This document shows positions 25,379 through 33,699 of a DNA stretch of 63,663 nt, one piece after another. Source of the stretch: Chloroflexota bacterium. Its GTDB lineage: Bacteria > Chloroflexota > UBA11872. The position numbers and the translations under genes were made by a program. The notes below the pieces were generated by a model. It was not told the origin of the DNA and did not search any database. It worked only from the letters and a program-made list of their open reading frames with translations. How positions within the stretch are numbered: position 1 is the first letter of the stretch; each line of letters begins with the position of its first letter. The stretch is taken from contig JAPOVQ010000024.1 in assembly GCA_026708035.1 (NCBI GenBank), positions 1 through 63,663 on the forward strand, given 5' to 3'.

Positions 25379-25900
25379 TCCGGTCCAGACGGCGTCCGGT
25401 CCCGCCACCGGCGCGAGGTCCTCGCGGCCCAGCCGGCGGTCGAGCTCGGCCAGCGTCGCGTCGTGGCCTGCCAACGTCTCACTCGGGGCAATGTCGGCCA
25501 GAGGGGCCGTCATGAAGGGCCGCTCGGCGACCCGGGGGTGCGGAATGGACACCCGCCGATTCACGATCTCCAGTCCGCCCAGGCTCACGATGTCCACGTC
25601 CAGCGGACGCGGGCCGTAGGGAATGCCCGGCCGGCGACCGGCTGCGAATTCGAGGCCCTTGCCCCACATCAAGAGCCGCACCGGCCCCAGCCCGGTGGTG
25701 AGACGCAGCGCCAGGTTCAGAAACGGCCCCTGGTGCACGTGCCCGGACGGCGGCGACTCGTAGATCGGCGACACCGCGTCGATGCGTCCAACCATCCCCA
25801 GCCCCGCCACCGCGACGCGCAAGAACCCCAGCCGGTCGCCCATGTTCGAGCCCAGGACCAGGAGGGCGGGGAGGGGGGTGTTAGGTGGATGTGGGGTCAT
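25364..25900 (-). CDS. folK: 2-amino-4-hydroxy-6-hydroxymethyldihydropteridine pyrophosphokinase
   Basis: 178 residues. Folate synthesis enzyme that pyrophosphorylates hydroxymethyl-dihydropterin. LVLGSNMGDR at the N-terminus, VSPIYESPP, the catalytic stretch GPRPLDVDIV (two Mg-binding Asp) and IPHPRVAERPFMTAPLADI are diagnostic. The usual RWGPRTLD is changed to YGPRPLD. Its last residues and stop are encoded by a GAGAGGG repeat. No folP or folB neighbour; the start codon overlaps the stop of the RAYT gene upstream. Confidence 0.92.
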   Translation of the reverse strand: MTPHPPNTPLPALLVLGSNMGDRLGFLRVAVAGLGMVGRIDAVSPIYESPPSGHVHQGPFLNLALRLTTGLGPVRLLMWGKGLEFAAGRRPGIPYGPRPLDVDIVSLGGLEIVNRRVSIPHPRVAERPFMTAPLADIAPSETLAGHDATLAELDRRLGREDLAPVAGPDAVWTGPPSP

Positions 25901-26712
25901 GGGTCCTCTGGCCGTTCAGCCAGCGGATTCTCGCGGTCAAATGCCCACCGAGCGGGGTTGTCGCGGACGTACTTCCGGACGTGACTGAGTGAATCCTCGC
26001 TCCGAACTATGTGTTCGTAGTACCTCCGCTGCCACAATCGCCGGTCGAATGGCGGCCAGCCGAGTTCCTTGACGCCGCGGATGTATTCCACAGTTACGAG
26101 TGATTTGTAGGCGCCGACGACATCGCCCAACGCAACACCCCCACGCGTAGGGGCAGCCCTTGTGGCTGCCCGGTCCTGGTCCTGATGGAATGGAGGCCGG
26201 GCGCCCACAAGGGGCGCCCCTACATCCGCGCCGACGACATCGCCTTGCGCGACACGCCGGCGTGTAGGGGCAGCCCTTGTGGCTGCCCGGTCCTGGTGCT
26301 GAGGGATTGGAGTCTGGGCGCCCACAAGGGGCGCCCCTACATCCGCGCCGACGACATCGCCTTGCGCGACACGCCGGCGTGTAGGGGCAGCCCTTGTGGC
26401 TGCCCGGTCCTGGTGCTGAGGGATTGGAGTCTGGGCGCCCACAAGGGGCGCCCCTACAGGGACGTCAATTCCGATGATTCCGTGCATGTGGTTGGGCATG
26501 ACGACAAAGGCGTCGAGACAAATGTTTGGAAACCGCTCAGGCAATGCTTGCCAGACCCGACAGGCCATCTCCCCGGCTGCGTTGAGGTGCATGTGCTGAC
26601 CGATCACGTCGCCGAAGAGATACGACCGGCCCTGCAAAGCAACGGTCACGAAGTAGACGCCAGTCTGGGAGTAGTCGTAGCCCTCTAGTCGGAGCGGGCG
26701 ACGACGGCGCAT
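25897..26712 (-). CDS. REP-associated tyrosine transposase (RAYT) carrying an in-frame triple REP array
   Basis: 271 residues. Y1/HUH transposase of the RAYT/TnpA-REP group. GYDYSQTGVYFVTVAL (11-26) opens the fold. The HUH motif is MPNHMHGII with H75 and H77. The C-terminal part LWQRRYYEHIVRSED and HVRKYVRDNPARW has the usual Tyr candidates (Y231/Y232, Y248). Between them, residues about 86-200 are three successive 39-residue repeats, starting at V86, V125 and V164 (VGAPLVGAQ or VGAPLVGAR), which are the translation of paired REP hairpins at 26147-26457. Without them the protein would be near 160 residues, the family norm. The native VGAYKS motif (199-204) follows the array. Its start region overlaps no gene; more REPs lie just upstream. 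Confidence 0.88.
   Translation of the reverse strand: MRRRRPLRLEGYDYSQTGVYFVTVALQGRSYLFGDVIGQHMHLNAAGEMACRVWQALPERFPNICLDAFVVMPNHMHGIIGIDVPVGAPLVGAQTPIPQHQDRAATRAAPTRRRVAQGDVVGADVGAPLVGAQTPIPQHQDRAATRAAPTRRRVAQGDVVGADVGAPLVGARPPFHQDQDRAATRAAPTRGGVALGDVVGAYKSLVTVEYIRGVKELGWPPFDRRLWQRRYYEHIVRSEDSLSHVRKYVRDNPARWAFDRENPLAERPEDP
26147..26457 (-). repeat. three tandem REP pairs (117-bp period) inside the RAYT gene
   Basis: Each 77-bp pair (26147-26223, 26264-26340, 26381-26457) is a left REP (GTAG, stem GGGCAGCC, loop CTTGT, stem GGCTGCCC) and an inverted right REP (GGGCGCCC, loop ACAAG, GGGCGCCC, CTAC). The 40-bp spacers repeat the host segment lying next to the first pair (compare 26109-26146), so REP pair plus host sequence were duplicated together. 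The period of 117 is exactly 39 codons. Units 2 and 3 are almost identical, unit 1 is diverged. Confidence 0.95.
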
Positions 26713-26773
26713 CTGATCGGGAGGGTCAGCCGAGGCAAATCAAAATCCTTGGGGGCATGTATGCCTATCCATG

Positions 26774-26952
26774 GTAGGGGGCAGCCCTGGTGGGTGCGCT
26801 GTGCCGGTCCTGATGGCTCGAAATCCGTGCGCCAACAAGGGACGCCCCTACGGGACTTCGATGGTGGCGCGTGCGCGGCGGCGGGGCGGGCGCCCACAAG
26901 GGACGCCCCTACAAGAGGTGGGTCGGTGTAGGGGCAGCCCTGGTGGCTGCCC
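26774..26952. repeat. REP pairs upstream of the RAYT gene
   Basis: A variant left REP (26774-26799) faces an inverted REP (26827-26851); then another inverted REP (26888-26912) and a left-facing one (26928-26952; stem GGGCAGCC with loop CTGGT). No gene is visible between the RAYT start at 26712 and the epimerase start at 27137. Confidence 0.85.
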
Positions 26953-27136
26953 AAAACGCGCGAGGCGACTACTCACAAGGGGTGTTACTAAATGGGACGG
27001 GTTCCCTTACCCCGTCGTGCGCCCGAGTGACGGACGGTCGTTGAGAGACTTCGGCGCCGACCTTATAGAATGGGCGCCCGCAGGATGGTGTCGGCGTGGT
27101 TTGCGTGCGGCGCCTAGGTGAGGACCCCAAGTCCGC

Positions 27137-28093
27137 GTGAACACGGCACTCGTGGCCGGGGGTGCCGGCTTCATCGGCTCGCATCTCTGTGACGGTCTGC
27201 TCGCGTCCGGTCGCCGCGTGATTGCGGTGGACAGCTTTCTGACTGGGCGTCCCGAGAACGTGGCGCACCTGGCCGATCACCCGGACTTTCGCCTGCTGGA
27301 GCACGACGTTTGCGAGCCGCTGGACGTTGCAGAGCCGGTGGGCGCGGTGTTTCACCTGGCGAGTCCGGCCAGCCCGACGGACTTCGGCCGCATTCCCGAG
27401 GAGATCATGTGGGTGAACGCGCTGGGTTCGCGCAACCTCTGCGACCTGGCGCAGCGAGACGGCGCGCGCTTGCTGCTGGCCTCGACCTCGGAGATCTACG
27501 GCGATCCCCTGGAGCACCCCCAGCGCGAGTCCTACTTTGGCAACGTGAACCCGATCGGCCTGCGTTCCCCCTACGACGAGAGCAAGCGCTTCGCCGAGGC
27601 GCTGGTGATGATGCGACGCCGCATGCACGGGCTGAACGCGCGCGTGGTGCGGATTTTTAATACCTACGGGCCGCGCATGCGCGTCGGGGATGGGCGCATG
27701 TCGATCGAGTTCGTGACCAACGCCCTGCGCGGCGAGCCGCTGACCGTCGTGGGCGACGGGAGCCAGACGCGGAGTCTGTGCTTTGTGACCGACATGGCCG
27801 AGGGCATTTCCCGCGCGATGTATCGGCCCGCCACGGACGGCCAGGTCTTCAACCTCGGTAACCCCAGCGAGCACTCGGTGGCGGAGTACGCGGATTGGAT
27901 TCGCGACATCGCGGACTCGTCGTCCGAGATCCGCCACGTGCCGGCCCGTCCGGATGATCCGCAGCGGCGACGGCCGGACATCGGCCGCGCGCGCAAGGTC
28001 CTGGACTGGCAACCCGAAGTGCCGCCCGCCGACGGACTGCGTCGGACGGTTGACTGGTACCGCGAGCATCTGGCGCTTGCTGAGCCGAACTAG
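27137..28093 (+). CDS. NAD-dependent nucleotide-sugar epimerase/decarboxylase (UDP-glucuronate decarboxylase-like)
   Basis: 318 residues from GTG 27137. Extended SDR: VAGGAGFIGSHLC (NAD-binding G-x-x-G-x-x-G), IAVDSFLTGRPENV, HLASPASPTDF, ASTSEIYGDPLEHPQ and the catalytic YDESKRF (Y-x-x-x-K) with RIFNTYGPRM. The ASP-x-P and EIYGDP...Y-G-NVNP pattern is that of UDP-xylose synthase/UDP-glucuronate decarboxylases. The product is probably a UDP-pentose or other activated sugar for the glycosyltransferases downstream. First gene of a seven-gene co-directional polysaccharide cluster. Confidence 0.88.
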   Translation: MNTALVAGGAGFIGSHLCDGLLASGRRVIAVDSFLTGRPENVAHLADHPDFRLLEHDVCEPLDVAEPVGAVFHLASPASPTDFGRIPEEIMWVNALGSRNLCDLAQRDGARLLLASTSEIYGDPLEHPQRESYFGNVNPIGLRSPYDESKRFAEALVMMRRRMHGLNARVVRIFNTYGPRMRVGDGRMSIEFVTNALRGEPLTVVGDGSQTRSLCFVTDMAEGISRAMYRPATDGQVFNLGNPSEHSVAEYADWIRDIADSSSEIRHVPARPDDPQRRRPDIGRARKVLDWQPEVPPADGLRRTVDWYREHLALAEPN

Positions 28094-29717
28094 CCCAAGC
28101 GCCCTCGTCTCGGCCTGGACGCCGCAGCTGTTGCTCGCGCTGGCCGCCGTCGTGGTGTCGGGCAGCTACGGAGCGTTGGCGGCGGCGGAGCTTGGCGGCG
28201 TGTTGCAGGTTGCGCCGCCGGTGCTTGGGGCGGCGCTGGCGTCCGCCGCGTGGTGGACAGCTCAAGATCGAGCGCGCGGGCTGCGTTGGCTGGCGGCGGC
28301 GGCGGTTGCCGCATTCGTGGCCGTGGCGATCGTGCAAACGCCGCCGGCGCTGCTGAGCATGGCGCTCGTGGCGCTGGGCGGGGCGGTGCTGATTGGGGGA
28401 CTGCGCATCGCCGGCAAGCTGCCGGACGCGGGGACCACGACGGCCATGCTGGCGGCCGCGGCCGTTGCCCTGGTCCCGTTTCGCGGGCTGGGTGAGATTG
28501 CCGTGGGACCGTCGGTGGTGGGGCTGAGCGATTTCGCGTTGGGGGCGGCGCTGGTGGTGTGGCTTGGGGGCCATGGCCGCGGGCGCATCGAAATCCCCCG
28601 GCTGGCGCTGGCGATCGCGCTGTTCGCCGCATGGCTCGGCATCACGGGCGTGCTGGCCCTCGATCCGGCGCCGGTGCTCAAGGAGACCATCAAGTGGCTG
28701 CAGGTAGCCGTGGCGGTGGTATTGCTGGCGGATGTGCTGCGCCACGCCGACGCCCGAATTGCGGTGGCCTGGCTGGTCGGCGTCGCCGTGGCGGCGGAGG
28801 CCGCGGTGGGGCTTGTCCAGGCGATAACGGGCATCGGACCGGCGGCGTTCAACGTGGGTGGTCTGATCCGGTCGTTCGGGACGTTCGAGCAGCCCAATCC
28901 CTTCGGGGGGTACCTTGGACTGCATTTGCCGTTGCTGTTGGCCGGGGCGATCTATGCCCGACGGTCACGCCGGCCGTGGATCGCCGCGCTCTGGCTGCTA
29001 GTGCTGGTGGCGCTGGTGATCAGCCGCTCGCGAGGAGCCTGGATTGGAATGATTGGGAGCACGGCGATAGTGCTGCTGGCGGCGATGCCGCGGGTCCGCG
29101 TACTGGGCGCGGCGACGGTGGCGCTGATCATCGCCGGATTCCTGGCCTTTGCCGGGTGGCAGCTCACGGGAGGCCTGGAACGGGCGCTGCCCGATCCGGC
29201 GCGAGCGGCGGTGGAAGGCCGGACGGAAGTTCGCGACGCCTTGCGCATCGTGGTGGACGACGACTTCGCCATCAGCGAGCGGCTGGCGCAGTGGGAGGCC
29301 GGCTGGCGGATGTTCATGAGCGCTCCGCTGATCGGCGTGGGCGCGGGCAACTACGACGAGGCGTACTCCAGGTTCAACTTCGAGCCGTTCTTGCAGTTGC
29401 CGGGACATGCGCACAACATCTATCTGAACTTCGCGGCTGAGGCCGGGTTACCGGCGACGGCCGCGTTTCTGGCGCTCAGCGTCTGGGCGATCTGGCGTTG
29501 CGTTCGCGCGGTGCAGTGGGTGCGGGGCACGCCGTGGGAGTGGGCGACGATCGGGGCGCTGGGCGGTATGGTCGCGTTTTCGTTGCACAACCTGGTGGAC
29601 AGCTTGTTCGTGAACGGCATGGGTCTGGTCTTCGCGCTCTTCATCGGGTTGAGCTACGCGATTGAGTGGGACTGCGGTCGCCGGCAGGCGCCTCACGTCG
29701 CGGGAGCGGCGTCATGA
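28077..29717 (+). CDS. O-antigen ligase-family membrane protein (Wzy_C domain)
   Basis: About 546 residues from TTG 28077, 17 bp inside the preceding gene; no ATG or GTG lies close, so the start is uncertain. A polytopic membrane protein with 11-13 hydrophobic helices. The signature periplasmic loop ISERLAQWEAGWRMFMSAPLIGVGAGNY is followed by GHAHNIYLNFAAEAGLPA, the pattern of the O-antigen ligase/polymerase (Wzy_C) family: R in the first, H-N-x-x-L..E-x-G-x-x-G in the second. It likely polymerises or ligates a surface glycan. Ends in an ATGA overlap with the flippase-like gene. Confidence 0.85.
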   Translation: MLSRTSPSALVSAWTPQLLLALAAVVVSGSYGALAAAELGGVLQVAPPVLGAALASAAWWTAQDRARGLRWLAAAAVAAFVAVAIVQTPPALLSMALVALGGAVLIGGLRIAGKLPDAGTTTAMLAAAAVALVPFRGLGEIAVGPSVVGLSDFALGAALVVWLGGHGRGRIEIPRLALAIALFAAWLGITGVLALDPAPVLKETIKWLQVAVAVVLLADVLRHADARIAVAWLVGVAVAAEAAVGLVQAITGIGPAAFNVGGLIRSFGTFEQPNPFGGYLGLHLPLLLAGAIYARRSRRPWIAALWLLVLVALVISRSRGAWIGMIGSTAIVLLAAMPRVRVLGAATVALIIAGFLAFAGWQLTGGLERALPDPARAAVEGRTEVRDALRIVVDDDFAISERLAQWEAGWRMFMSAPLIGVGAGNYDEAYSRFNFEPFLQLPGHAHNIYLNFAAEAGLPATAAFLALSVWAIWRCVRAVQWVRGTPWEWATIGALGGMVAFSLHNLVDSLFVNGMGLVFALFIGLSYAIEWDCGRRQAPHVAGAAS

Positions 29718-30748
29718 GCGAGCCGGAGATCCCGCCGGACGGCGCCGGACCGGAGGGGCCGCTGGTCGCCCGACCGGCCCTTCGCCGTGGCTTTCTGAGC
29801 GTCCGGACGCTGCTGAGCTTCGCCATCGCCGCGGCGCTGCTGGTGTTGGTGTGGTTCCTGAACGACCTGTCGGTCGAGGAAATCCTTGATCGCCTGTCTC
29901 GCGCGAATCCGTGGTTGATCGTGGCCGCGTTCGTGGTCTATGCCTTGAACTTTCCGCTGCGGACCTTGCGCTGGCGAATCTTGCTGAACAACGCGGTCAA
30001 GCATGAGGAGACCTCCCCGAAATACACGATGTGGGGCTTGTTTCAGATCCTCTACATCTCATGGTTCGTGAACGGTGTCATTCCGCTCAAGATGGGAGAC
30101 GTTTACCGGGCCTACATGGCCCGCGCCAACTACGGCACATCGCTCACGCGCACGCTGGGGACGGTGTTCACCGAGCGGGTGCTCGATGTGGTGACCCTGA
30201 TCCTGATCGTGTTGGTGAGCTCGGTGTTCGTGCTGCAGCAGACTGAGGTTGGCGAGGACGTGGGCCGGATCATCATGGTGGCGGTGGTGGCGCTGGCCGT
30301 TCTGGCCGCGGCGGTGTTCGCAATGCTGCTATTCGGCAGCCCGATATTCCGGCGCTTCCCGAAGCGCGTGGGGGAGATCTACGAGCGCTTCCACAGCGGC
30401 GTCTTCGATAGCTGGACCTGGCGCAGCGGACCCTCGCTCTGGCTGCTGAGCTTCGCTATCTGGTCGGCGGAGATGTGCCGTCTGACCCTGGTGACGCGGG
30501 CGGTTGGGCTCGAGCTGGGCCTGGGCACGATTTTCTTCAGCGGCGCGGCCGCGTCGCTGCTGCTGGCGTTTCCGACGCCCGGCGGCCTGGGAGCGGTGGA
30601 TGGCGGGATCATCGGCCTGCTGCGAGTGGCCGGTGGCGTGAGCGCCGGACCTGCGGGAGTGGTGGCGATCATCGACCGGTTCATCTCCTATTGGTGCGTC
30701 ACGGTCTCCGGCGCGGCGATGTTTGCCTTGACGCGAATGAAGCGGTAG
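29714..30748 (+). CDS. LPG synthase TM / UPF0104 family (AglD2-like) membrane protein
   Basis: 344 residues from ATG 29714 (ATGA overlap). After a Pro-rich cytoplasmic start come about eight transmembrane helices. Family marks: LNFPLRTLRWRILL, FVNGVIPLKMGDVYRAYMARA (the conserved P-x-R-x-GD-like loop with R), SLTRTLGTVFTERVLDV and LAFPTPGGLGAVDGGI. This is the lysylphosphatidylglycerol-synthase membrane domain without the C-terminal transferase domain. Such proteins occur in glycosylation clusters and are thought to move or handle lipid-linked substrates; the role is not settled. Confidence 0.85.
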   Translation: MSEPEIPPDGAGPEGPLVARPALRRGFLSVRTLLSFAIAAALLVLVWFLNDLSVEEILDRLSRANPWLIVAAFVVYALNFPLRTLRWRILLNNAVKHEETSPKYTMWGLFQILYISWFVNGVIPLKMGDVYRAYMARANYGTSLTRTLGTVFTERVLDVVTLILIVLVSSVFVLQQTEVGEDVGRIIMVAVVALAVLAAAVFAMLLFGSPIFRRFPKRVGEIYERFHSGVFDSWTWRSGPSLWLLSFAIWSAEMCRLTLVTRAVGLELGLGTIFFSGAAASLLLAFPTPGGLGAVDGGIIGLLRVAGGVSAGPAGVVAIIDRFISYWCVTVSGAAMFALTRMKR

Positions 30749-30756
30749 GTCACTGC

Positions 30757-31932
30757 GTGCGGGTCGGCATCGACTACACGTCCGCCGCCACCCAACGGGA
30801 AGGCATTGGCCGCGCGACGCGCGAGTTGGTGAACGCCCTGCTGCGGTTGCCCGACTGTCCGGACCTGCACCTGGTCTATGCCCACCGCGGCCCGGTGCCC
30901 GCGGCCGACGCGCTGGGCGTTCACGAGCGGGTCAAGCTGCGGCGGTTGCCGCTCAGTCCGCGCGTCATGCTGGCGGGCTGGTACAAGGCGCGATTGCCGC
31001 TGCCCGTCGAAGCGCTGCTGGGTCCGCTGCACGTGATGCACGGGCCCGACTTCGTATTGCCGCCGCGCGTCGCCGCGGCCGGGGTGGTCACCGTGCACGA
31101 CCTGGCGTTTGCCACCCGGCCCGAGGACGCACACCCGGCGCAGCGGAGGTTTCTGGAATCCGCAGTGCCGTGGTCGATCGACCGCGCGCGATTGGTGGTC
31201 GCGGTCTCGGAGACGACGCGCCGGGACCTGATGACGCGCTACGGCGTGCGCCCGCACCGAATCCGGGTCGTGCCGAACGCGGTGAGCTCCGAGTTCCACG
31301 AGCGCGACGGCGCGGAGGAGCTGGCCGAGGTGCGACGACGGCTGCGGCTACCCGAGGAATTCCTGCTGAGCGTGGGCACGATCCATCCGCGCAAGAATCT
31401 TGGGGGACTGGCTCGCGCCGCCGCGCTGAGCGGCCGGCAACTGGGGCGGACGCTGCCGGTGGTGCACGTGGGACGCGAGGGCTGGCTGTGCGAGCGCGTG
31501 TTCGCCGACATCGAGTCGGCCGGATCGCCCGGGATTCGCTTCGTCGGCCAAATCGGCGACGCCACGCTGCGCGCGCTCTATCGCCAGGCGGCGGCGCTCG
31601 TGTATCCGAGCTTTGCGGAAGGCTTTGGCCTTCCCATCCTGGAGGCATTCGCCTGCGGCACGCCGGTCGTCACGTCGAACGGATCGGGGATGCTCGAGGC
31701 AGCCGGCGACGCGGCGGAACTGGTGGACCCGCACGACCCGGAGTCGATTGCCGCCGGCATCGTGCGCGTGGCGCGGGATGTCGATCGGCGCGCGGAGCTG
31801 GTGGAGCGCGGGAGGCGCCGGCTCGAGGATTTCTCGTGGTCCCGCTCGGCGCGGCTGATGCTCGACGTGTACGCCGAGGCGCGGCGCGGGGAGCCGTCGC
31901 CCCAGGTCAGCGGGGTCGCCGCGAAGCGGTAG
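30757..31932 (+). CDS. family 4 (GT-B) glycosyltransferase
   Basis: 391 residues from GTG 30757, 8 bp after the gene before; the longer open frame upstream is a shadow. N-terminal acceptor domain with VGIDYTSAATQREGIGR. The C-terminal donor domain has FLLSVGTIHPRKNLGGL and the E-x7-E motif PSFAEGFGLPILEAFACGTPVV. Transfers a sugar from a nucleotide donor to the growing lipid-linked glycan. The acceptor cannot be told. Part of the polysaccharide cluster. Confidence 0.9.
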   Translation: MRVGIDYTSAATQREGIGRATRELVNALLRLPDCPDLHLVYAHRGPVPAADALGVHERVKLRRLPLSPRVMLAGWYKARLPLPVEALLGPLHVMHGPDFVLPPRVAAAGVVTVHDLAFATRPEDAHPAQRRFLESAVPWSIDRARLVVAVSETTRRDLMTRYGVRPHRIRVVPNAVSSEFHERDGAEELAEVRRRLRLPEEFLLSVGTIHPRKNLGGLARAAALSGRQLGRTLPVVHVGREGWLCERVFADIESAGSPGIRFVGQIGDATLRALYRQAAALVYPSFAEGFGLPILEAFACGTPVVTSNGSGMLEAAGDAAELVDPHDPESIAAGIVRVARDVDRRAELVERGRRRLEDFSWSRSARLMLDVYAEARRGEPSPQVSGVAAKR

Positions 31933-31953
31933 ACTGCGGCCGAGGCAAGGCGT

Positions 31954-32625
31954 ATGACACCTCCCGACATCTTGAGCTACGCCGTCCTAGGCGTTGTGGC
32001 CTACCTGCTTGGCAGCGTGCCGGTCGCGTTGATCATGTCCGCTGTGCTGAAGCGGACGGACCTGCGAAGAATCGGTTCCGGCAACCTGGGCGTGCTCAAC
32101 ACGATGTTCAACGTGGGCAAGCTGCCCGGCCTGCTCACGATCGTCGGCCACGGCATCCTGGCCGCGCTCACCGTGTTTCTGGCGGGATGGTTCCCCGAGG
32201 GGTGGTTTCCCTGGGGATGGCAGTATCCCGCCGACTGGTGGGTTCCGATGCGGGACGACGTCGGCCTCATGGTTGCCATGGCGGGCCTCACCGCGGGCAA
32301 CATGTGGCAACTCTTCGCCAAGTTTCGCGGGAGCCGCGGCAGCACCACGGTGGGTTGGGCGCTCCTGGTAGCCGCACCGCTCATGCTGCTGGTGCTCTTT
32401 GGCGTGTGGCTGGCGGCGATTCTGGCTTTGCGGCGCAACGTGCCCGCGGCCCGCGTGCTGCATGCGGCGATTCCGGTGGTCTTTGGGCTCATGCAGGGCT
32501 CGTGGACGTTTGCCATCGGTGGGGCCGTGATCGCGGCGCTGCTGACGCTCAAGGTCGCCTTTAGTGGGGACGACGCCACGGCCCTGGGCGTCTACCGGCG
32601 GTTCGGCATCAACGAAAACCGCTAG
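31954..32625 (+). CDS. PlsY-like glycerol-3-phosphate acyltransferase, divergent in motif 2
   Basis: 223 residues with five hydrophobic segments. Motif 1 is recognisable (LGSVPVALIMS, then DLRRIGSGNLGVLNTMFNVGK). The second conserved motif, normally GHxxPVF..F.GGKGVAT, reads AGNMWQLFAKFRGSRGSTT (about 114-132): the His is Asn and GGKG is GSRG. The Asp of the D-x-x-KG segment is also missing (LLTIVGHG). A 20-residue Trp/Pro-rich loop (GWFPEGWFPWGWQYP) is added. It may not be a normal G3P acyltransferase; its place among glycosyltransferases hints at acylation of a glycan or carrier lipid, which is a guess. Confidence 0.7.
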   Translation: MTPPDILSYAVLGVVAYLLGSVPVALIMSAVLKRTDLRRIGSGNLGVLNTMFNVGKLPGLLTIVGHGILAALTVFLAGWFPEGWFPWGWQYPADWWVPMRDDVGLMVAMAGLTAGNMWQLFAKFRGSRGSTTVGWALLVAAPLMLLVLFGVWLAAILALRRNVPAARVLHAAIPVVFGLMQGSWTFAIGGAVIAALLTLKVAFSGDDATALGVYRRFGINENR

Positions 32626-32640
32626 GCGCGCCAGCCTCCG

Positions 32641-33699
32641 GTGCGCGTCGAGCTCAATGGCCTCTTTCGCCTTTATCCGCTGACGGGCACCGGCCAGCAC
32701 CTGGAACATCTGGTCGCCGCGCTGCGGGCCGGATACCCGGACGTCGAGATCGTCGAGCGCGTGCCGGGGGGGCGGGCGCGAGGGCGATTCGGGAAAGTCT
32801 GGTGGGAGCAGATGGCGTGGCCGATGTCGGCGCGCCGAACCCGCGCCGTGCTGCATGCGCCGCATCTCGCGCCGCCGGTTGTGGCCCCGCGCGCCATTGT
32901 GACCGCGCATGACGTCATCCCCTTCGTATTGCCCGAGTACGGCGCCAGCCGACCACGGCGGCTCTACAACCTGCTGACTCGCGCGGGCCTGCGGCGCACC
33001 CGTCACGTGATCGCGGTGTCGCACTGGACCCGGCGCGAGCTCACCACGGTGCTGGACGTGCCGGCCGACCGGATTCACGTGATCCACAACGGCATTGCCG
33101 CGAGCCTCAGCCCGACGCCCGACGGCCGCGACGAGGCGGTTCGAGGGCGCTTCGGCCTTCCGGCGCGCTTTGCGCTGTACTTGGGGGCGCTGGACGCTCG
33201 CAAGAACCTGGGCGTGCTGCTCCGGGCGTGGCCGGGCATATGGTCGGCGACCCGCGTCGCACTTGTGGTCGCGGGACGCGCGCCCCGCCCCGCAAGCCCG
33301 GTGTACGTGGACTGGTTCCGAGAGCACCGCGATGTGCCCTGGCTGCACGTGATCGGGGAGGTGCCCGAGGAGGACAAGGCAGCCCTCTACCGGGCCGCTG
33401 CCGTCTTTGTGTTTCCGTCACGCTACGAGGGGTTCGGGCTGGACCCGGTGGAGGCCATGGCGTGCGGCGTTCCGGTGGTGGCATCCAATGCGACGTCGAT
33501 TCCGGAAGTCGTGGGCGACGCCGCCGTGTCGGTGAGTCCGGATGACGCCGATGGCTGGACGACGGCCGTGGCGAACGTGCTGAGCGATCCGAACCGAGCG
33601 GCGTCGCTGCGCGACGCGGGCATCGCGCGGGCGCGTGCGTTCACCTGGGAACGCGCCGCCGAGGCGACGATGGCGGTTTACGCCAAGGCGGCGGGATGA
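32641..33699 (+). CDS. family 4 (GT-B) glycosyltransferase
   Basis: 352 residues from GTG 32641. GT-B fold: the N-terminal part has TGTGQHLEHLVAAL and VTAHDVIPFVLPEY, with HVIAVSHWTRREL at the domain hinge. The C-terminal donor site shows ALYLGALDARKNLGVLL and the E-x7-E motif PSRYEGFGLDPVEAMACGVPVV. Overlaps the next gene by 4 bp (ATGA), so the two transferases are made together and probably act in sequence on the same glycan. Confidence 0.9.
   Translation: MRVELNGLFRLYPLTGTGQHLEHLVAALRAGYPDVEIVERVPGGRARGRFGKVWWEQMAWPMSARRTRAVLHAPHLAPPVVAPRAIVTAHDVIPFVLPEYGASRPRRLYNLLTRAGLRRTRHVIAVSHWTRRELTTVLDVPADRIHVIHNGIAASLSPTPDGRDEAVRGRFGLPARFALYLGALDARKNLGVLLRAWPGIWSATRVALVVAGRAPRPASPVYVDWFREHRDVPWLHVIGEVPEEDKAALYRAAAVFVFPSRYEGFGLDPVEAMACGVPVVASNATSIPEVVGDAAVSVSPDDADGWTTAVANVLSDPNRAASLRDAGIARARAFTWERAAEATMAVYAKAAG

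Noticed and set aside
26147-26457. CRISPR array
   Set aside because: Three units at a regular period look array-like, but the spacers are repeated too, the units are palindromic REP pairs, and they lie inside a coding region with no cas genes.
27954-28076. Upstream extension of the O-antigen ligase frame
   Set aside because: This part lies in the epimerase gene in another frame and does not look like protein; the start near 28077 was preferred.
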